Origin: Pleurotus ostreatus/Saccharomyces cerevisiae fusant
Lineage: Eukaryota > Opisthokonta
NCBI GenBank assembly: GCA_024196135.1
Contig: JAMQCK010000568.1
Span: 1-19,905, forward strand
DNA length: 19,905 nucleotides
Direction: 5' to 3'
A program made the position numbers and the translations under genes. Below the pieces are notes generated by a model. That model saw only the letters and a program-made list of their open reading frames with translations. It was not told the DNA's origin and searched no databases. Below are positions 9,044 to 18,989 of this stretch, piece by piece; the stretch's first letter is position 1, and each line of letters opens with the position of its first letter.

Positions 9044-11350
9044 ATGACAACCACATCTGCGACTCAAACACGCAATTCTGAAATCGTATCGACAAACCCT
9101 GCCCTCGCCTCTACATCGTCAATCCGATCGACCATTTCCTCAACACCTATCTGCACCCTGTACTCGCGCTTCACCCCCGATGCAGAAGTGGTGTCGCTCC
9201 TCGAGAAGACGGCCCACGAGATCGGAGGCATAGTGACAAGGCTCATCCCTGACGACGCGCTTCCCGAAGCGCTGAAGGAGTCATTCCTCTCTCTTCTCGA
9301 CGTCCTCTATAGCCCGAAGGATCGCAAGTGGTCCAACTATCCAGCCCCATCCCTCCGCGCCCATGCCGCCACCCAAGCGCACGAGACCGTGCAGCTTCTG
9401 AACACCATTACACACCACTGCTCCCTGCGATTTCCCAACCAGCGACCCCCTCACCCATGCCGTCAGTGGATTGTTACCGATAGCTCCAGGACACTGCCGA
9501 ACGGGGACAGCACGCAGTCTGTCGGCATCGCGCTTGTGGACAGCGATCGCGTCTCGAAGGTGTCGCGCTGGACCGACGTTGTCTGTGATGTGCAGATCGC
9601 CGCGGACGCGGGGTTGATGCCTGAAGCGCTACGGCGACTACACAGCGGGGCTGCAAGCGTGTTTGCCGCGCAGGCAACTCGCATGTATCACGTCGGTATC
9701 GCTCTTGCGGGCGATTCATTCCAGCTCGCGTATTACGACCGCTCTGGATGCGTCCTCTCTGGTGTATATGACGTCCACACGCAACCAGGGCCTTTCCTCC
9801 GCGCCGTCATGGGTCTCTCCTTACTCGACGACTCTTATGTTGGAAAGGACACCTCGATCGTTCTACGAGATGGTCGACGCTATCTGACCGTCGGAGGCGT
9901 GGAGTACGAGATCGTGGAGCTCCTTTCGTTCATCGACGACATTCTCAGCAAGGGGACGATCTGTTGGCGCTGTCGTCGGCCCGACACAGCCGAGCAGTTC
10001 GTTGTCAAAAGCAAGTGGACAGCTTTGAGCTTGAGCTATCGTCCGAGCGAAGGCGACTATCTCAGGAAGGCCGCCGGGATAGACGGAGTGGTCAGTCTGG
10101 TCTGCGAGGAGAAAGTCTTGCGACGCGATGGACTTCCGCAGAACACCCTGTGGCTGCGAGAGGTTCTTCAGGGCCCACAGCTTCGGAGAGTGTTTGATGA
10201 CCATCCGAAGATGGAACTGCGCCGCTTTGTGCTGCAGCCGTGTGGCCGTCCTCTGCAGGACTTCGAATCGAAGGATGAACTTCTCGGCGGCTTTGCCGAT
10301 TCTATCGTAGGTGAGACACATTTTTCTTCTGATATATGCGGAGGTCTTACGTTCCTGCAGCTCATGAACGGCTGTATGAGGCAAGGGGTGTCCTGCACTG
10401 TGATATCAGCGACAACAACGTGATGCTTCGTGATCGCGGTGCCCCGCCAGGCCACCGCGGGCTCCTCGTGGACTTGGATGGCGCCGCCTTTGTCCAATAC
10501 GATAGCAAATCCGAGACGAATCTCGCGCCTATCTCTCACGACGTGGTACGTTGGCTGCATTGCACCGCTCAATAAGTTGCTGACGATCATGCAGGGGACA
10601 TTGCCGTTCATGGCGTGCGAACTTTTGGTGCCCAACAGCGCGGCGCCGCACGCGCCGTGGCACGACCTCGAATCCTTCCTCTACGTTCTCATGTCCATCT
10701 GCGCTACCTGCTCGGGCCCCTCTAATACGCCTCGCCCGGACTTCGACATCGAGGAATCCCCCATGGGTCCATGGTACACTGGCGACATCCGTCGCAAGGA
10801 GCGAGTCATGTGCGAGTACGACGACAACGAGTTCCGCGCGTTCCTCGACGAGTTATTCGACCCATACTTCGACGACCTAAAGGAGCTCGTCGTCGACCTG
10901 CGTAGCATCCTCACGCGCATGCCGGGCTTTCAGCCGTGCCACGGCCTCATCCTGGATATTTTCGAGCGACATATGAAGGCGAGGGAGGATGCGCGCGCGA
11001 CTGCGGCGGCGGACTCGCAGAGGGACGAGAGCCCACCTGCGGGGTCTCCGACGGGCAGCAAGCGGAAGCTTAGCTCTCGGGACGAGCCTCCGCCACCGAC
11101 ATCGCCGCGTGATCGCGAGGACGACGACGTGTCCGAGACAAGATCTCTATCTTCATCGTCGTCGTCATCGGGTTCGCGGTCGAGCCACGATTCGTCGCAT
11201 GCGAGCGATGAAACTGCACCCACCCCGGTCATCTCCAAAGACGGTTGGGGGAAGGCGAGGGAAGACGGCTCTGGAGAGGGTTCGGAAGAGAGCAAGGTTG
11301 AGGTGGCCGCGCAGCAGGCGACACCCCCTTTGAAGCGGCGACGAGTGTAG
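9044..11350 (+). CDS. FunK1-type fungal protein kinase (gene D), apparently intact
   Basis: The model has exons 9044-10310, 10361-10545 and 10595-11350, with 50- and 49-nt introns in phases 1 and 0, giving 735 residues. The intron positions are the same as in genes A and B. The N-terminus begins with a Ser/Thr-rich stretch. The pre-kinase module (YHVG, YYDRSGCV) and then the kinase core follow: FVVK with Lys 322, catalytic loop HCDISDNN with Asp 437, VDLD with Asp 460 in the DFG position, GTLPFMAC and PWHDLESF near 485-512. The HRD arginine is Cys, as in B. The acidic, Ser-rich tail contains GSKRK and ends PPLKRRRV, a likely nuclear localisation signal shared with B. It lacks the 9-residue array of B. 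It is divergently paired with the PHD-bearing kinase C. Family assignment is firm; the biological role is not known. Confidence 0.88.
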
Positions 11351-11359
11351 TAGTTATGA

Positions 11360-11371
11360 AGGATATATCCT
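11360..11371. other. Perfect 12-nt palindrome in the 3' region of gene D
   Basis: AGGATATATCCT is self-complementary and lies ten bases after the stop codon, followed by an AT-rich stretch. It may belong to 3'-end signals; no function can be assigned. Confidence 0.3.
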
Positions 11372-11565
11372 ATAAGTATCGTACTTGCTCCTCATTCTCA
11401 TGCATCCAACATTACTTGCAACATGATCTCCTAACCGTGAAACCCTGCGTGGCCAAGATACCCAGGTAACACCTCAAGCGAATACACATGTTGTATTCTG
11501 TATAGTAGAACTTTTACGTCGGCCTTGCTCAATCCGTATGGTCCACGTACTGTTGCCACAGAAGG

Positions 11566-13570
11566 CTACATCCCATATTCTTCCCTCAGTATATGATTGT
11601 AGAACCTTGCGCGTGCTCCCTTCCACGTGCAGGGCGGCAGGCCATCGACGACCATCTTGCAACTGACGATCCCTTTCCTTTTCTCCTTCTCGCACATCCC
11701 TTCGAGCGTAAAATACTTTTCATCTGCCTCGAGATCTGCCTCCAGGGCATGGGTGTCCTCGAGGTGGTTTTTCACAGCCTGCGCCCAGTCCGACCTTCCA
11801 TGTAAATCGAAATCATACGCGTACTCGCACCCTTTCCAGGGGCACTTCTTGTACGCATCGACCTTTGCGCCGGCGGGACGCTGGACGACCTTCTTCTGGG
11901 GAGGTTTCCTGACTCCATTCTTATGCGTTGGCTTGACGAGAGGCGCTTTTGGATTGGGATCGGGCGTGCTGGAAGTGGAGGGACCAGATTGCGCAAACGA
12001 ATGCCGGCCCTGCGACGTAGACTTGGACGCGCACGAAGCACGATGCTGTACGCATCCTGATCTGCTCTGCGCGCGTGAGGAGGTCCTATGAGCCCCGCGC
12101 CCTCTCCGTCGCATTGCTGCTGTTGGCGGCGCACGAGAGATGGCATGCGTGTCCTGCCCGAGAGCAGGCGCGCGCGACTCGTTTGCCGGACTGAGCGAGG
12201 AGGACTTGTCCTGCGAGCGCGAGCGGCGGGTCGTTGCTCCGTCTGCAGAGACCAGCTGCTGAGCTGCCATAACTTCGCTCCACTTCTGCCGCGAATTCTC
12301 GGGCATTCGCGCCCACTGAGCCATCGCGTCGTTCTCGAGTGACGAATGACCGCCGTCCATTTGATCGCGGCCGGCGACCCTCTTCCTCGACCAGCTCTCA
12401 AGGACCCTGTCCTCCGACGGGTCCCGCGTCTTGCGCTTCGTCGAGCCAGAGGGCACGAGAGGACCCTGCGCGGGCCGAGCGATCAGCGCTAGGCGCAATG
12501 ACTCGTGCGCCTCGAGAGCATACTCCTGGTCGTCCGAGGGAGGGTGCATGCACGGCGGAGTGGCTGCGTGGTTATAGTCCGCGAGGGAAGTGGCGAAGCC
12601 GGGGTGCAAAGGTGACGCTCCTGTCGTCGCAGTAGAGAGACAAACGGGAGGGTCATAGACATCCTCGTATGCCTGCTGAGCGTAAAGCGCAGAATCGCCG
12701 ACTTGTGCGGTTGGGTCGACTGGCTGAGGGTCGGTAACTGGCGCATTGGAGGTTGCGGTTGGTTCGGGCTCGTGAGAATTCCCTGGAGAGGTCGCGCCAA
12801 TGTCCTCGCCCGCGTCGTATCCGTCCTGGAATGGGAGGGAAGCCAAGGTCGCGAAGTCGATACCAAGCCTATCCAGGCCGCCGGAAATGTCGTTCATGTC
12901 AACTCTGAAGAATATATAGTCAGTGAAATGTCTAACATAAATGGAGACCAGCTTACAATTTATCATAGTCGGCCTCACGCGCAAGACTATCCGTCGGAGG
13001 CGTGAGCGCGGGGAATACGCCCGAGTTGACAGATAGCGGGGTGGTACTCGCGGACGAAGGGTCTGCGACGGGACTGACGCGCCCATCAGTCGCCGGCGTC
13101 ATGCTCTGCGCTCCGCTGGCACCTATGGACGAGGAAATACTCGGGTCACCGGTACTGGCGGTGGCGGCATTGTAGCTGAGAGCGCGATCTTGCTGAGACC
13201 AGCTATCCGGACCATAGGAGCCCGCGTGCACGTCCTCTTGCTCGACGTTTGCGCGGCGAGGAATAGGAATGGGCTGTGTGGCCGGGTGTACATGGCCAGT
13301 ACCCTCCGCGGGTAGTTGAGCTGCCGGGAGCGCGAGTGGTGGCGCGGCTACGAGCGCAGGCTTCTGGTACTGGGCGGGTCCCAAAGGATGGTGGGTGTCT
13401 TGGGTATATTGCTGAGAGGCTGGAGAAGCCACCGCTTGATCGCGCGCCGACGCGTACGATGGTCCACAAACGCGCGTTGTCGGCGTCTGGTAGTCGGACG
13501 GCGCGGCGGGCATATCCCAGGCGGCCTCCCACGACATGATATAAGGAAGGAATTGGAGTTGTGAATCCAT
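11566..13570 (-). CDS. Large disordered protein with C-terminal Cys/His zinc-finger-like motifs (gene E)
   Basis: The model has exons 13570-12957 and 12904-11566, with a 52-nt intron (GTAAGC...TTCAG) in phase 2, giving 650 residues. The start ATG lies in ACCATGG context. Residues 1 to about 530 are rich in Ser, Pro, Ala and Gln, with basic patches, and look disordered. The C-terminus has CPWKGC (Cys559, Cys564) followed by His585 and His590, a C-x4-C-x20-H-x4-H pattern close to a C2H2 finger. A second, less complete Cys/His set follows (Cys609, 620, 630, His642, with CTWKG). A basic stretch (KPPQKKVVQRP) precedes the finger. An acidic/hydrophobic segment near residues 205-235 could act as an activation region. 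The overall layout suggests a nuclear regulator, but I do not recognise a named family and the DNA-binding role is an inference. It lies tail to tail with kinase D. Confidence 0.8.
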
Positions 13571-13878
13571 GGTATGCGATACGTCTAGCTAACGCGTCAG
13601 CGATGATCTGCGGGTGGCGGTCCGAGCACACACATAGCAGGGTATCCGGGATTCGAAGCGCGTCTGCGTTTTTTTTTTTGACGTCCTTTGTATGCGTGCG
13701 TCGAGGTCGAGGAAGTGCGGTCAACGATGCGCGAGATGGAAGCAGTAAAGGTCGAAGTCAGGAGGAGATCTCCCACGCCTTGTTTGATCTTTGACCCCAG
13801 CTTGTCCCGCGTCCAGGATTCGGATTTGTCGCTCTCGTCGGCCTAGTAGCGTGCTGAGAGCTCGTACACCGTATCTTC
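13571..13878. promoter_or_regulatory. Upstream region of gene E
   Basis: About 300 nt before the gene E start contain a T tract of about ten bases at 13670-13679 (an A tract on the coding strand). No TATA box is evident. The region may be shared with the weak plus-strand candidate starting at 13879. Confidence 0.35.
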
Positions 13879-14376
13879 ATGAGAATCAACACGGCACTCA
13901 TTGCGAAAATCGAAGGTAGGAAAACTTCACTGGTGGCGGACGTCGAAACACGTTCCGCTCACGTGCGGTACCGTGGCAGCGCTGTATACGTTCCCTCGTC
14001 ATCCTGAGCAGGTCCATGAGATTCAGAGAGGCGTGGTAGCCCTATGAGGGGAGATCTAGAGGTCGCGTCGCGGATGGGCAGGTCGAGGATCCCGATTTTG
14101 ATGATGCCATTGTTCTTCGCGCTGCCATTGTTCTCGACACCATCCGACCTGCGAGGCATACGTGAGCTTCTTCATCTGGAGAGCGACGATGAGATGACTG
14201 ACCGGACGCTGCCTTAAGTCCATGAAAAGCTATCACGCTGTTCTGTTACCAGACCCAGTGACAGCGGTGCTCTTCGCAGAGTCTCGGACTCATCGTCGCC
14301 TGTCGCTTCTGCACCTTCGCCGATCGCTTCTTCACCTTCACCTATCGCTGACTCGCAGCTTGGATACGCGATCTGA
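13879..14376 (+). CDS. Possible small three-exon gene, hypothetical protein
   Basis: This is a tentative model: exons 13879-13983, 14040-14161 and 14253-14376, with introns of 56 nt (GTATAC...GTAG) and 91 nt (GTGAGC...ACTGAC...ACCAG). Phases 0 and 2 match at both junctions, giving 116 residues ending at TGA. The middle exon encodes an acidic/hydrophobic stretch (DPDFDDAIVLRAAIVLDTIR). The last exon contains a SPIAS-type Ser/Pro/Ala repeat. Support is only the ATG, the splice consensus and the consistent phases. There is no recognisable domain, and chance or a non-coding transcript is possible. Confidence 0.3.
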
Positions 14377-15828
14377 GTTTTCTTCGTGCCAGTGAACTCA
14401 ATCGTCTTACTAGCTTGCCTCGCTCAAGGACTCCCTCGCTCGGTGCGCGCACAAATCCATTTATTGATTCACATCCTCGCATCGCAGTACATACCCTGGC
14501 GAATGCGTGAGCGCGATGTTCGAAGACATTATACACTAGCGACTCACAACCAGCCAAACACAAACAAGTCGGGGATGGAGGACTCGGCGGTAGATACAGT
14601 ATCTGGGCAGGCGTTCCACAACGCTAGCTTGCGGCAGGATATACATTCCGCCGTCAGCGGGATGAGCCCATGGCCGCACGCTCGACTTCGTCATTGACCT
14701 TAGCCCACACAATGCACAACACCGCTATGCCACCGACGCCCGGCTCGCCTCGATTGACGGACAAGCCCCGAGCTTGAGCAGCCCCCCAAAGGTGCGCCTC
14801 TCCCATACCGCATTCATCCTCAGCCAACGCCTGATTCTACGCCCGACCGCCAGTCGAGCTGGTTCGGTTCTGCCGCACTGCTTTCCATGTTATATCACGC
14901 TCGACAGGCAAAATTCTGTGCAATGCAGTATATTCAAGGGCTAGATAAAGTATCTACGCACCTACCATTGGTTTGAGCGACATCGGGTTCTCTGCCGTGT
15001 CGCTCGTTTGTTGCTTCATTCGTCTTGCGCCGTGGGCGACCCTTCGAGGGGCGCGTGTCCGTCAGACCCGTTCCCTCGACTGGCGCGCATTCTCTCGACC
15101 AACGAGATCCTCTCGAATAACGCATATATCCTCGAATGGCACGCAACCGATGCCTGCCCCTGCCTACGACGACATAGGGGCTTGGTATCCCACGGAGCCA
15201 CATGGCCGCCCGCGCGTGGACCAAGCGCCGACGTCGGAGATCGAACCTTATGTCGGGGGCACAACACAACGGACGGAGGACCTGCTGGATGGGGTCGGCC
15301 GGTGGTAGGCGGTGTCCAGGCGCAGAAGGGGAGTAGGGTGAATGGCGATGAGACCCTTGAAGGGGCCGAGGGGTGAAGCTTTGAAGAGCGCTTGCGCTGA
15401 GAAGGGTGTGCTGTCAAGGAAGCTGTCGAATGAGGCGGTCGTCGGGCATCCAAAGAGCGGGAGATGGGACGTTCGAAGGCGGCCAGAGAAATGTGTCATA
15501 GAGCGCGACTTGCAAGGCCATGGTCGAACTTCGAACCTGACTTCGGAGTTAATACACGAGCAGGCCGTCCAGCCTTGTCATTACGCACCTATTCAGTACA
15601 GACGGCGATGCACTGGGCTTTGACGCTCTGCAGCAGGCATGTCATATATGCACCGAGTAGGGGAAGAAGCAGGTCACTTTATTGACCGCCGTCGATAGAG
15701 GGTCGGTGGGCGATGCGTGACATGACGCTACGCGCTTCTGGGTGCGCGCGAGAGTCTTCGGAGAAGTCATGAACCTGAGGGAGGGGAGATATGTTGAGAA
15801 AATCGACGTCGTTGTCCAATCTCCTTGA
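14377..15828. other. Long stretch without a supported gene
   Basis: Short open frames occur on both strands, but none has a domain, a signal peptide or a convincing exon chain. The most coding-like piece is an ATG-poor plus-strand frame from about 14759 to 14972 (Pro-rich, then a helical-looking LLSMLYHARQAKF). A degenerate series of TCGA-centred units with 18-19 nt spacing lies at about 15076-15135. The 145-residue minus-strand frame at 15016-15453 is Ser/Pro/Arg-rich, as expected for random GC-rich DNA. Confidence 0.4.
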
Positions 15829-16518
15829 AATCGGTATGACGCCAAAAAGGCAGGCAGTTCTGAATTCATCGCCGCGAATTTGCACTTGATTACTGGTATT
15901 TGTTGTTTGGTCCGGTCCCTGTCTCCCGACGGCCGTGTTCGCCTTCTCGCCCTCGATGTGGTCGCTGCTTCATACTGTTGGAAACCCGACGTGCGTTTTT
16001 ATGTACAACTACGACTCGGAAATGTTCAGATCTTTTACTGGAATAAAGAAGCTCTTGCTGCACCCCGATCCAGCGCAGTGCATTACGCAGACCCATGTCG
16101 GCCCTCGAGGCCTAGGTATCAGGGTGATTGTCCCTTCAAGGAGACGATCCAGCCTTCTATTCCTAAGCGACTCGTCGTTAGCGTTGATCTACGATGGACC
16201 GGATCTCTCCTCATATCGACTTCAGCACAATCTAACCATCCGTACCATCCATGACGGCGCGTACAATCTCTTCAACCAGCGCGAACGGTGGATTATATCT
16301 ACGACCGGGAAGCTGCTGCTCAACGGCGGCAGCACCGCGCCGCACTAGGCGTGTCGAGTACTGATGTCAGACCTTCGACTATCACCATGCTCACCTTTGT
16401 TCTGTAGACTACGTCCGAGGTGAGCAGCTACTTATCTCCGCAGATCTTGCCCAGTACTGACAACCGAACAGTCATTGCTTACAACGACGAGGCGCTTGGG
16501 ATGCGACTCGGGGCGTGA
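15829..16518 (+). other. Coding-like region; possible 3' end of a gene with a 12-nt exon
   Basis: One plus frame is open from 15829 to a single TGA at 16252-16254, and then to 16357 with natural-looking sequence (ARTVDYIYDREAAAQRRQH). From there a splice chain keeps phase 1 throughout: donor 16358 (GTACTG), acceptor 16407, a 12-nt exon 16408-16419, donor 16420 (GTGAGC), acceptor 16471, and a last exon 16472-16518 ending IAYNDEALGMRLGA and TGA. A second frame (about 15956-16348, 130 residues from its ATG) overlaps it. I cannot find a sound 5' end, so this may be a gene end, a decayed gene or chance. No family is recognised. Confidence 0.3.
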
Positions 16519-17408
16519 GCGTCGACGGACCACGACTCAGAGACTCAGCCTGTATCACGCCCACTTGGAAGCGTAGGGTCCTTCAAGATTGCCGAGAAAT
16601 CTTTGATCTTAGTCCCAGGTATGACTTCCATCGCGTGCGCTGCATCGCTGCTGAATGAGCTTGGCAGTTTTATCCATCGTCGCACGCGGAGCTTGCTTCG
16701 ACCGACTCGGGTCTACTTGGTCAGTCGACCTTGCTGCATCTGCAGTGACGCTGTATATGAGCTCTCTCAAAGCAGCTCGCCAATGTTGAGGAAATCGAAG
16801 TCGACGACATGCCGACCTCCGCCGCGCATGCGCCACGCCCTTCACGCCGGCCACTACTCAAAGTCATCTCCGCGAGCGCGAAATATCCTCCTGGCGATAA
16901 GCCTCTATCAGAGCGACGCATTTGGTCCCTCGAATTCCCAAGAGCTCATCGAGGAGAACTTGAGCCAGCAAAACGAACAATATCTCGTCACGTGAGAATT
17001 CGGTCCCGTCCGGCAATTCCCGTGTTTCAACTTCTGCTCCCGACCATCTCCACCTCGCCGGATCGTCGCGCATGCCTTCCGTCGAGGCAGATGCTGGCAT
17101 CGGCAGTCGCCCGCGGAAGGCCCTCGACTTGAACCCCCCTTACCCTCGACGGAGTGAAGGTCGAAGAGGGCGTTCCTTAACAATCGCAATGACGACTTGA
17201 GCAGGTGAAACGACGAAGGATCCGCGCATGCGAGCACGGCTTGTACCCGGCCACCACCTGCGCGTCTCAATGGCAGCGCCCGAGACACGACGAATTCACG
17301 CACCGAGTGAACACGAATGTGGATTCATCTCCAGCACGGATGCCGGGAGCGACTGGCGCACACGTCTCCTCGCTGTAGAGTCGGCGTCTGAGCTTCGACA
17401 GGCAGGCG
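16519..17408. other. Intergenic region before gene F, no gene seen
   Basis: Only short frames without domains occur on either strand. A CACGTG palindrome lies near 16989. The sequence is probably upstream or regulatory DNA of gene F, or relic sequence. Confidence 0.35.
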
Positions 17409-17414
17409 TATAAA
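17409..17414 (+). promoter_or_regulatory. TATA box of gene F
   Basis: TATAAA lies 79 nt before the ATG at 17488, in a GC-rich surround (GCAGGCGTATAAAGGCTGG). This distance suits a transcription start about 30-40 nt downstream and a short leader. Confidence 0.6.
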
Positions 17415-17487
17415 GGCTGGGGTGAGTGCTACATCACTATCGACCTCAGTTTGATCTTACATCCTCTACCGCCAAATATTCGCCAGC

Positions 17488-18573
17488 ATGTCCTCCAGCT
17501 TTAAATCCTTCGCCGTCGCCGGCGCCAACAGCGCCATTGGCAAGGCCACCGTCGAGGCCCTCGCCAAGGTCCCCAACACCTCCACCCTCGTCCTCACGCG
17601 CAAGTCCACCCCACAGCCCGACTGGCTGCCCTCTAGCGCTACGCATGCCGGCATCGACTACGACGACATCGAGGGCACCGCAGCCGTCCTGCGCGAGCAT
17701 AAGGTCGAAGTCGTCATCGCCCCCGTTGGCCACTTCGCGGTCCCGCAGCAGAAGCCGCTGGGGAGTGCGGCGAAGGCGGCGGGCGTGCAGCTCTTTGTGC
17801 CGAGCGAGTTTGGCACGCCAACGAAGGGGTGGAAGAAGGGGGAGGCGCCGCATTATCTGTTGCCGAAGATCGAGGTCGCTGGTGAGTACTTGTAAAGCAT
17901 CCGAGGCAGAGATATGCGAGCTGACGTTCGGTATGTAGATCATCTCGAGGCGATTGGACTTCCTTCGCTGCGTATTTTCGTGAGTGGGATCGTGTTGAAG
18001 GTGTAGGGATGTGTCGTGCTGATTGGGTGCATGATCTAGCCCGGCTGCTTCACCGAGTTCATCGCCACCCTCGTCGGGTACAACGCCAACAAGAAGGTCA
18101 ACATCCTCAACTCGGTCACCGGAGAGCGAGATTTCTCCGTCACTACCAACCCCGACATCGGTGGTAAGTCGCTGACCCCATTACCCTTCTCCCCCCTTTC
18201 CCTCTGCTGTTCTATCAACCGTCTTAATCGAACACTAACCCCCCGCGCAGCCTTCGTCGCCCACCTCGTCACCCACTACCCCCTCTCCGCCCTCGCCGAC
18301 CAAGCCTTCCGCATTGAGGGCGACCGCATCACGCTCAAGAGCCTCGCGACCACCTTCAACGCGCCCATTGAGCGCGTCGACGTGATCCCCGTGTCGCCCG
18401 AGATCCCCCTCCCCTCGGAGTTCGTCGCGGAGCTGCAGCGCGTGACGGAGAGGGGGCTGCTGAGCATCGATACGGTGGTCGAAGAGGGCGATGGCGCGGG
18501 TGGGGCGAATGGAATGTGGGAGGGGCACCATTGGACGACGGTGAAGGCGTATTTGGAGGGTGGGGCGAAGTAA
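17488..18573 (+). CDS. NmrA-like / isoflavone-reductase-like NAD(P)-binding protein (gene F)
   Basis: The model has exons 17488-17881, 17939-17979, 18040-18163 and 18251-18573, with introns of 57, 60 and 87 nt and consistent phases 1, 0 and 1, giving 293 residues. The N-terminus is a Rossmann strand and loop (FAVAGANSAIGKATVEAL, Gly12 and Gly18). The family hallmark AKAAGVQLFVPSEFG follows near residues 95-112. Then come HYLLPKIEVADHLEAIGLP and RIFPGCFTEF across the exon 1-2 and exon 2-3 joins. These match the NmrA-like branch of the atypical short-chain dehydrogenases, which act as NAD(P)H-dependent reductases or redox sensors in the cytosol; about 290-310 residues is the usual length. Substrate is unknown. 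The central Gly of GxxGxxG is Ser here, which the family tolerates. The second exon is only 41 nt. Confidence 0.88.
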
Positions 18574-18989
18574 AGGAGTAGATGATTAGAAGGCCTTCAT
18601 GTAAATGCCAAAAGACATGTTTTTGACGAATATTTATGTTGTCACCAAAGAGGCCCGAGAATGGAAAGGCGTTGGCCTTTGGAACCGGCAGCGTACGCTT
18701 TTCAGTCATCGCGTCAACTGAGACTCCATTGACAAGAGGGACCGTTTACCTAAGCTCATCTTTGAACATTTTCCTTCTGGGCTGGAGGGTCGCCCGACAA
18801 ACTGAACGAGAACGAAGGCGGTCCACGGCGAGCACCCTCTCATGGTCATTTAATACGCTTGCTCGCAGCGCCATGCCCCCGTCCGCTCTCATATCGCAGC
18901 AAGCTCGGACGCACGAAAGAGATCATCACGAATAAATATCAAAGAGTGCGTGTACAAACATTCAGGAAATCAAACTTCGAGCCAGCCAC
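18574..18989. other. Tail-to-tail intergenic region of genes F and G
   Basis: About 415 nt hold the two 3' UTRs. An AT-richer stretch near 18615-18640 (GAATATTTATG) could carry 3'-end signals of gene F. No gene or repeat was seen. Confidence 0.45.

Noticed and set aside
11627..12091. Plus-strand open frame of 154 codons
   Set aside because: It is antisense to the zinc-finger end of gene E, with no domain of its own.
13636..13660. TTCGAATCC-like string resembling a tRNA B box (minus strand)
   Set aside because: The flanks do not form a five-pair T stem and no A box or cloverleaf could be built around it.
15076..15135. TCGA-centred units with 18-19 nt spacing
   Set aside because: The units are too divergent outside the TCGA core to call a real tandem repeat or a CRISPR-like array.
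15016..15453. Minus-strand open frame of 145 codons
   Set aside because: Its composition is Ser/Pro/Arg/His-rich as in random GC-rich DNA, other frames over the same DNA are also open, and there is no domain or promoter support.
17446..17943. Minus-strand open frame of 165 codons
   Set aside because: It overlaps exon 1 of the NmrA-like gene, which has clear family motifs on the plus strand.
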